A DNA stretch of 64,000 bases, from positions 62,001 to 126,000 of the forward strand of contig NZ_AUFB01000015.1 in assembly GCF_000426285.1 (NCBI RefSeq). Direction: 5' to 3'. Numbering within the stretch: the stretch's first letter is position 1; every line of letters starts with the position of its first letter. Below, in pieces: positions 59,228 through 64,000 of the stretch. The notes under the pieces are model-generated. The model was given only the letters and a program-made list of their open reading frames with translations. It had not been told where the DNA came from and did no database searches. The stretch comes from Rhizobium leucaenae USDA 9039. GTDB taxonomy: Bacteria; Pseudomonadota; Alphaproteobacteria; Rhizobiales; Rhizobiaceae. The translations under genes and the position numbers were made by a program.

Positions 59228-59956
59228 GGCCGCTTCGCGGAAGCGGTAGCCGACTCCATACAGCGTTTCGATCATATCAAAATCGAGATCGACCATCTTG
59301 AATTTCTTGCGAAGCCGCTTGATGTGGCTGTCGATGGTGCGGTCGTCGACGTAGACCTGCTCGTCATAGGCGGCATCCATCAAGGCATCGCGGCTTTTTA
59401 CGACGCCGGGGCGCTGCGCCAGGGAATGCAGGATCAGGAATTCGGTGACCGTCAGCGTCACCGGTTCGCCCTTCCAGGTGCAGGTATGGCGTTCCTGGTC
59501 CATGACAAGCTGTCCGCGCTCCAGCGAGCGGGCCTGCTGCGCAGCGCCGGGCTTCGCGGCTGTGCCGCCACTGGCCGCGTTCGCAGCTTCACGGGCGGAG
59601 GCGCGGCGGAGTACCGCCTTGACGCGCTCGACCAGCAGACGCTGCGAGAAAGGCTTGGTGATGAAGTCGTCGGCACCCATTTTCAGGCCGAACAACTCGT
59701 CGATCTCTTCATCCTTGGAAGTGAGGAAGATCACCGGCAGATCGGACTTCTGCCGCAGGCGGCGCAGAAGCTCCATGCCATCCATGCGCGGCATCTTGAT
59801 ATCGAAGATCGCTAGTTGCGGCGGCCGGGCCAGCAATCCGTCGAGCGCCGAAGCGCCGTCCGTATAGGTCTCTACCTTATATCCTTCGGCTTCCAAGGCA
59901 ATCGACACGGAAGTCAGGATATTGCGGTCGTCATCAACGAGCGCGATTGTCAACAT
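59225..59956 (-). CDS. chvI: ChvI response regulator
   Basis: A 243-residue OmpR-family regulator paired with ChvG. The receiver domain begins MLTIALVDDDRNILTSVSIA with the phospho-acceptor Asp in LAIFDIKMPRMDGMELLRRL and the conserved Lys in DDFITKPFSQRLLVERV. The winged-helix domain has VTLTVTEFLILHSLAQRPGV, DDRTIDSHIKRLRKKFKMVD and TLYGVGYRFREAA. ATG 59956 aligns with other rhizobial ChvI starts; ATG 59974 is the alternative. The two-gene pair is split by a palindromic repeat. Confidence 0.95.
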   Translation of the reverse strand: MLTIALVDDDRNILTSVSIALEAEGYKVETYTDGASALDGLLARPPQLAIFDIKMPRMDGMELLRRLRQKSDLPVIFLTSKDEEIDELFGLKMGADDFITKPFSQRLLVERVKAVLRRASAREAANAASGGTAAKPGAAQQARSLERGQLVMDQERHTCTWKGEPVTLTVTEFLILHSLAQRPGVVKSRDALMDAAYDEQVYVDDRTIDSHIKRLRKKFKMVDLDFDMIETLYGVGYRFREAA

Positions 59957-60307
59957 GGTGTTCGTCTCCGTCATCAGTGCGCGTCTCTCCCGGATGTGAA
60001 ATCCAGCCCAGGTGGCTTGCCAGCTCGTTGGCGATAACCTGGCGCGCTTATGGGGATAAAGGTGGAACAAATTGTGGCAAAGATAAAGAGGCGGATTGCC
60101 GAACGCGTAAACATTGAACCATGAGTTGTGTGACGAAACGTCTCGATCACACTTATTCAAACGATTTAAAAATATCAAAAATTATTTAAATCGATTAAAT
60201 ACATGATATCATTCATTTTTTCTCTTTTCATGCTCTTGTGCTTTTAAAAAGACGCCTCTACGCTTTATCTAGTTTTAACGGCTGAGGCCACCTGGAGGAA
60301 TAGAGCG
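59957..60307. promoter_or_regulatory. divergent chvI-pckA control region with AT-rich inverted repeat
   Basis: A 351-bp gene-free gap holding both promoters. CGATTTAAA (60162-60170) and TTTAAATCG (60185-60193) form a 9-bp inverted repeat with a 14-bp spacer, and CGATTAAA follows directly. Sinorhizobium pckA is controlled by a LacI-type regulator (PckR), and an AATCGATT core is of that general type; this match is suggestive only. A GGAGGAA-like ribosome site (CTGGAGGAATAG) precedes pckA. Confidence 0.5.
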
Positions 60308-61918
60308 ATGGAGCAATTCGGCGTCCGCAATCCCGCAACCGAACTCGAATCTATCGGCCTGGGAGCGGCCGCCAGTGTGCGTTATAACCTCTTGGAGGCT
60401 CATCTCTATGAGGAAGCGATTCGTCGGCGCGAAGCCGATCTGACCGCTCATGGCGCACTGAGAGCACTGACAGGACAACACACCGGCCGTTCGCCGAAGG
60501 ACAAGTTCGTGGTCCGCAACGCGGTCACCGAAGATCAGATCTGGTGGGACAACAACAAGCCGATGTCGCCGGAACATTTCGCGCTGCTGCACAAGGATAT
60601 GCTGGCGCATGTGCACGGCAAGGACCTGTTCGTCCAGGATCTCATCGGCGGCGCCGATCATGATTATGCGCTGCCGACGCGCGTCGTCACTGAATTTGCC
60701 TGGCACTCGCTGTTCATTCGCAACCTGCTCATTCGTCCGGAACGGTCGGCGCTGGAAAGCTTTGTGCCGAAGCTGACGATCATTGATCTGCCGAGCTTCC
60801 GCGCCGATCCGGAGCGCCATGGCTGCCGCGCAGAAACGGTGATCGCCTGCGACCTCGTCAACGGCATCGTTTTGATCGGCGGCACCTCTTATGCCGGCGA
60901 AATGAAGAAATCGGTCTTCACCGTCCTGAACTACCTCCTGCCGGAACGCGGCGTCATGCCGATGCACTGCTCGGCCAATGTCGGCCCGGACGGCGACGCG
61001 GCGATCTTCTTCGGCCTTTCGGGCACCGGCAAGACGACGCTCTCTGCCGACCCGACGCGCACGCTGATCGGCGACGATGAGCATGGCTGGGGCGAAAACG
61101 GCATCTTCAATTTCGAAGGCGGCTGTTACGCCAAGACCATTCGCCTGTCGGCCGAAGCCGAGCCGGAAATCTACGACACCACCCGCCGCTTCGGCACCGT
61201 GCTCGAAAATGTCGTGCTGGACGAACATGGCGTGCCGGATCTCGACGACGGTTCGCTGACGGAGAATACCCGCAGCGCCTATCCGCTGCATTTCATCCCG
61301 AACGCTTCGGAATCCGGCATGACCGGCCATCCGGAGACGATCATCATGCTGACGGCCGATGCCTTCGGCGTCATGCCCCCGATCGCCAAGCTGACGCCGG
61401 AACAGGCGATGTACCACTTCCTCTCCGGCTACACCGCCAAGGTCGCCGGCACGGAAAAGGGCGTCGTCGAGCCCGAAGCCACCTTCTCGACCTGCTTCGG
61501 CGCTCCCTTCATGCCGCGCCACCCGACCGAATACGGCAATCTGCTCAAGGATCAGATCGCCCGCCATGGCGCGCGCTGCTGGCTTGTCAATACCGGGTGG
61601 ACCGGCGGCGCCTATGGGACGGGACGCCGCATGCCGATCAAGGCGACGCGAGCCCTGCTGGCGGCCGCTTTGAAGGGTGATCTCGACAATGTCGAGTTCC
61701 GCATCGATCCGAACTTCGGCTTTGCCGTGCCGGTCGCCGTCGAAGGCGTCAACAGCACCATCCTCGACCCGCGCTCCACCTGGGCCGACGGCCAGGCCTA
61801 TGATGCGCAGGCGGCCAAGCTGGTGCAGATGTTCGTGTCGAATTTTGCCAAGTTCGAAAACCATGTCGACGGCAACGTCCGAGACGCGGCCCCGGGCATG
61901 CGCGTCGCGGCGGAGTGA
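60308..61918 (+). CDS. pckA: phosphoenolpyruvate carboxykinase (ATP)
   Basis: A 536-residue enzyme that turns oxaloacetate and ATP into PEP, the entry step of gluconeogenesis when growing on organic acids. The kinase-1a P-loop is IFFGLSGTGKTTLSADPTRT near residues 234-253. Also seen are LTGQHTGRSPKDKFVVRNAV, MPMHCSANVGPDGDAAIFF, GWGENGIFNFEGGCYAKTIR and LVNTGWTGGAYGTGRRMPIK. The pckA-chvI-chvG gene order is conserved in Rhizobiaceae. An intrinsic terminator follows. Confidence 0.97.
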   Translation: MEQFGVRNPATELESIGLGAAASVRYNLLEAHLYEEAIRRREADLTAHGALRALTGQHTGRSPKDKFVVRNAVTEDQIWWDNNKPMSPEHFALLHKDMLAHVHGKDLFVQDLIGGADHDYALPTRVVTEFAWHSLFIRNLLIRPERSALESFVPKLTIIDLPSFRADPERHGCRAETVIACDLVNGIVLIGGTSYAGEMKKSVFTVLNYLLPERGVMPMHCSANVGPDGDAAIFFGLSGTGKTTLSADPTRTLIGDDEHGWGENGIFNFEGGCYAKTIRLSAEAEPEIYDTTRRFGTVLENVVLDEHGVPDLDDGSLTENTRSAYPLHFIPNASESGMTGHPETIIMLTADAFGVMPPIAKLTPEQAMYHFLSGYTAKVAGTEKGVVEPEATFSTCFGAPFMPRHPTEYGNLLKDQIARHGARCWLVNTGWTGGAYGTGRRMPIKATRALLAAALKGDLDNVEFRIDPNFGFAVPVAVEGVNSTILDPRSTWADGQAYDAQAAKLVQMFVSNFAKFENHVDGNVRDAAPGMRVAAE

Positions 61919-61935
61919 TCCGCCGCTAGAGACAA

Positions 61936-61951
61936 TGACTCACGTGAAACC
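61936..61951. promoter_or_regulatory. degenerate parS-like sequence
   Basis: TGACTCACGTGAAACC matches 13 of 16 bases of the parS consensus and keeps the TCACGTGAAAC part. It sits between the pckA stop and its terminator, about 45 kb from oriC. It may be a weak ParB site or chance. Confidence 0.35.
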
Positions 61952-61977
61952 CGGCGGTCAATCTGCCGGGTTTTTCA
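61949..61977 (+). terminator. intrinsic terminator of pckA
   Basis: ACCCGGC and GCCGGGT arms around a nine-base loop are followed by TTTTTC. Confidence 0.82.
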
Positions 61978-62027
61978 TTTTGCCGTTGGCCTGTTTTCAA
62001 CTGCGCGCCAATATGGGATAGACGCGC

Positions 62028-62462
62028 ATGGCCAGCGACGCGCTTTATATCAACGACCGGATCACCATTGCCGGCTGGGAACTGACGGAACAATTCGTTC
62101 TGGCGGGCGGCCCCGGCGGGCAGAACGTCAACAAGGTCGCGACCGCTGTGCAGTTGTTCTTCAATATTCCGAATTCGCCGTCGCTGAATGACCGTGTGAA
62201 GGCCAACGCTATCCGGCTTGCCGGCCGGCGCGTCTCCAAGGACGGCGTCTTGATGATCGAGGCCAGCCGCTTCCGCAGCCAGGATCGCAATCGCGAGGAT
62301 GCGCGCGAGCGGCTGAAGGAACTGATCCTCGAAGCCGCCGCCCCACCGCCGCCGCCACGCAAGAAGACCAAGCCGACGAAAGGCTCGATCGAACGGCGCC
62401 TGAAGGAAAAATCGGGCCGTTCGGAGGTCAAGAAGATGCGAGGCAAACCCGGCGGAGAATAG
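62028..62462 (+). CDS. arfB: alternative ribosome-rescue factor ArfB (YaeJ)
   Basis: A 144-residue peptidyl-tRNA hydrolase that frees ribosomes stalled on broken mRNAs. The catalytic GGQ lies in FVLAGGPGGQNVNKVATAVQ near residues 24-43. The class I release-factor core continues with RLAGRRVSKDGVLMIEASRF and RSQDRNREDARERLKELI. The basic tail that enters the mRNA channel is present (RKKTKPTKGSIERRLKEKSG). The length is typical. It follows pckA by 109 bp, separated by a terminator. Confidence 0.94.
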   Translation: MASDALYINDRITIAGWELTEQFVLAGGPGGQNVNKVATAVQLFFNIPNSPSLNDRVKANAIRLAGRRVSKDGVLMIEASRFRSQDRNREDARERLKELILEAAAPPPPPRKKTKPTKGSIERRLKEKSGRSEVKKMRGKPGGE

Positions 62463-62532
62463 CTTTTCGGGCTGCGGTTTTTGTTGGGTTGGCTTATTTC
62501 TGTGTTTGCTGGAGAGGGCGGTTTCTGGAGAG

Positions 62533-62663
62533 CCCCCTCACCCTAGCCCTTTCCCCGAGGGGAGAGGGGACGACTATCGCTGCAGCCTCCGTTTGTTGGC
62601 GAAAAGGGTCAGCCAACCCCTTCTCCCCTCGGGGAGAAGGTGCCCGAGAGGGCGGATGAGGGG
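62533..62663. repeat. REP-like long inverted repeat between arfB and alkB
   Basis: The left arm (62533-62569) reads CCCCCTCACCCTAGCCCT then TTCCCCGAGGGGAGAGGGG. The right arm (62616-62663) is its imperfect inverse, with TTCTCCCCTCGGGGAGAAGG and GGCGGATGAGGGG. Each arm also has its own CCCC/GGGG hairpin. The rest of the 282-bp gap (62463-62744) holds nothing else I recognise. Such GC-rich palindromes are dispersed intergenic repeats in many proteobacteria. Confidence 0.75.
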
Positions 62664-62744
62664 CGTTGCAGGGAGAGGAAAAACGGCCAGGCCCATTCGT
62701 ACAGCGATGGCATAACCTGACCAGCACCACCGCAGGAAACAAAA

Positions 62745-63353
62745 ATGCTCCTACCCAACGGAATTCGTCATCTCCCCGGCTATCTGGACCGCGCCGCCCA
62801 GGAGGCGTTGGTGGAGACCATCCGCACCGTTGTCGCCGAGGCGCCGCTTTACACGCCGGCCATGCCCGGCACGGGCAAGGAAATGTCCGTGCGCATGACC
62901 AATTGCGGGTCACTTGGCTGGGTGACGGACAAGCAGCGCGGCTATCGTTACCAGCATACTCACCCGGTGACCGGCAAGCCATGGCCCGCGATGCCGCCGC
63001 AACTGCTCGATCTCTGGAATGATATAGCTGGCTATGATAAGGCGCCGGAAGCTTGCCTGGTCAATTTCTACGATGACGATGCCCGCATGGGCCTGCACCA
63101 GGATCGCGACGAACAGGATCTCAATGCGCCCGTGCTGTCGATCTCGCTCGGCAATAGCTGCCTCTTTCGGGTGGGCGGTCTCAACCGCAATGATCGTACG
63201 CTATCTTTCAAGCTTTCCAGCGGCGATATCGTCGTTCTCGGCGGGGAAGGCAGGCTTTGCTTCCATGGCGTCGACCGCATCTACCCGGCAACGTCGACGC
63301 TGCTGAAGAATGGCGGTCGGATAAACCTGACTCTAAGGCGGGTGAATCCCTAG
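62745..63353 (+). CDS. alkB: alpha-ketoglutarate-dependent DNA repair dioxygenase AlkB
   Basis: A 202-residue Fe(II)/2-oxoglutarate dioxygenase that demethylates 1-methyladenine and 3-methylcytosine. The iron ligands are the HxD in MGLHQDRDEQDLNAPVLSIS and the later His in EGRLCFHGVDRIYPAT; 2-oxoglutarate is held by the Arg residues of GGRINLTLRRV. Other family parts are MSVRMTNCGSLGWVTDKQRG and FYDDDARMGLHQD. The Rhizobiales forms are near this length. It is convergent with coaA, 4 bp away. Confidence 0.93.
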   Translation: MLLPNGIRHLPGYLDRAAQEALVETIRTVVAEAPLYTPAMPGTGKEMSVRMTNCGSLGWVTDKQRGYRYQHTHPVTGKPWPAMPPQLLDLWNDIAGYDKAPEACLVNFYDDDARMGLHQDRDEQDLNAPVLSISLGNSCLFRVGGLNRNDRTLSFKLSSGDIVVLGGEGRLCFHGVDRIYPATSTLLKNGGRINLTLRRVNP

Positions 63354-63357
63354 CCTC

Positions 63358-64000
63358 CTAAAGCTTCCTCAGCGCAACCTGTTCGATCAGATGATTCCTG
63401 CCTTTTTGCAGGATGAGATCCGCACGCGGGCGTGTCGGCAGGATGTTCTGGCGCAGGTTCTTCAGGTTGATGTTCTTCCACAACCCTTGGGCGGTCGCGA
63501 TTGCCTCTTCCTCGGTGATCGAGGCGTAGCGGTGGAAGAAGGAGTTGGGGTCGCGGAAGGCGGTTTCGCGCAGCTTCATGAATCTGGCGACATACCAGTT
63601 GTGAATCAGATGCTCATCGGCATCGATATAGATCGAGAAATCGAAGAAGTCCGACACCATCGGCACGATCTTGCCATCCGCCGGCAGATGCCGCGATTGC
63701 AGCACGTTGATGCCCTCGAAGATCAGGATATCCGGCCGGTCGACGGTCTTATATTCGTCCGGCAGTACATCATAGACGAGATGCGAATAGCAGGGCGCCT
63801 TGACATCCGGCTGTCCGGCCTTGATCGCCGAGAGGAAGCGCAGGAGGGCTGCAGTGTCGTAGCTTTCCGGAAAGCCCTTGCGCTGCATCAGGTTGCGCCG
63901 CTGCAATTCCGCGTTCGGAAATAGGAAGCCGTCGGTCGTGATCAAATCCACTTTCGGGCTCGACGGCCAGCGGCGCAGCAATTCCTTCAGAATACGGGCA
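63358..64000 (-). CDS. coaA: pantothenate kinase, C-terminal part (cut by window edge)
   Basis: About 214 residues of a CoaA-type pantothenate kinase, the first step of CoA synthesis; the gene continues past base 64000, so the P-loop is not seen. Family stretches are KVDLITTDGFLFPNAELQRR, GFPESYDTAALLRFLSAIKA, CYSHLVYDVLPDEYKTVDRP, DILIFEGINVLQ, FFDFSIYIDADEHLIHNWYV and FRDPNSFFHRYASITEEEA. The C-terminus is ILQKGRNHLIEQVALRKL. The stop is at 63358. Confidence 0.94.
   Translation of the reverse strand, partial: ARILKELLRRWPSSPKVDLITTDGFLFPNAELQRRNLMQRKGFPESYDTAALLRFLSAIKAGQPDVKAPCYSHLVYDVLPDEYKTVDRPDILIFEGINVLQSRHLPADGKIVPMVSDFFDFSIYIDADEHLIHNWYVARFMKLRETAFRDPNSFFHRYASITEEEAIATAQGLWKNINLKNLRQNILPTRPRADLILQKGRNHLIEQVALRKL

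Noticed and set aside
60275..61864. 529-residue open frame antisense to pckA
   Set aside because: Mirrors pckA codon bias; pckA carries all family motifs.
1..64000. CRISPR arrays, tRNA/rRNA genes, IS elements, prophage
   Set aside because: No regularly spaced direct repeats, no tRNA-like cloverleaf or rRNA stretch noticed, and no transposase, integrase or phage structural genes.

Overview
The window is chromosomal DNA from an alphaproteobacterium of the Rhizobiaceae, most likely the genus Rhizobium. Several signs agree. The genes are GC-rich with strong third-position G/C bias. The ori-proximal order mnmE-mnmG-rsmG-parA-parB-holA and hemE-oriC-ppsR is alphaproteobacterial. The cell-cycle proteins TrcR and DivL, the ChvG/ChvI system beside pckA with a short HPr kinase, and Rhizobium-type (RIME-like) intergenic palindromes point further to Rhizobiaceae. 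I saw no rRNA or tRNA gene, IS element, prophage or CRISPR array.

Layout. 0-7 kb: the start of acs (truncated by the window edge), trcR, a frameshifted small membrane-protein gene, yggS, then leuS-lptE-holA. 7-13 kb: the partition and tRNA-modification cluster parB, parA, rsmG, mnmG and mnmE, all on the minus strand, with three parS sites. 13-16 kb: rho, hemJ and hemE. 16.2-16.6 kb: a gene-free region between hemE and ppsR with clustered DnaA boxes, taken as the chromosomal origin. 16.6-20.3 kb: ppsR-maf-aroE-coaE-dnaQ, with a fourth parS in the aroE start. 20.3-27 kb: secB and fxsA on the minus strand, then Tim44-like/mltA/smr/xre and gyrB on the plus strand.

27-36 kb is a looser metabolic and accessory stretch: nitroreductase, DUF2218, glutathionyl-hydroquinone reductase, a PLP decarboxylase, an FAH-family enzyme, an intracellular PHB depolymerase, DUF2852, a YgjP-type metallopeptidase, and a divergent HxlR regulator/SDR pair. 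36-41 kb: trpF-trpB-trpA-accD-folC on the plus strand. 41-53 kb: a minus-strand run divL -> tsaE-amgK fusion -> murU -> addB -> addA -> trxA, which joins a cell-cycle pseudo-kinase, peptidoglycan recycling and recombination repair. 53-62 kb: ahcY with a SahR-like operator, a GST, a transporter-less regulatory PTS (HPr, EIIA-Man, HPr kinase), ChvG/ChvI and pckA. 62-64 kb: arfB, a REP-like palindrome, alkB and the C-terminal part of coaA.

How the genes fit together. The first third is a replication/segregation hub (oriC, parS, ParAB, HolA, DnaQ, GyrB). The last third is a signalling hub (DivL; HprK-PTS; ChvGI) next to central metabolism (PckA, AhcY). The most notable observations are the nested palindrome in oriC bearing two inverted DnaA boxes, the loss of the phospho-acceptor His in DivL, the TsaE-AmgK fusion next to MurU, the three-half-site operator upstream of ahcY, and intergenic repeats whose ends supply the stop codons of holA and chvI. 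No wholly new defence or mobile system was found.
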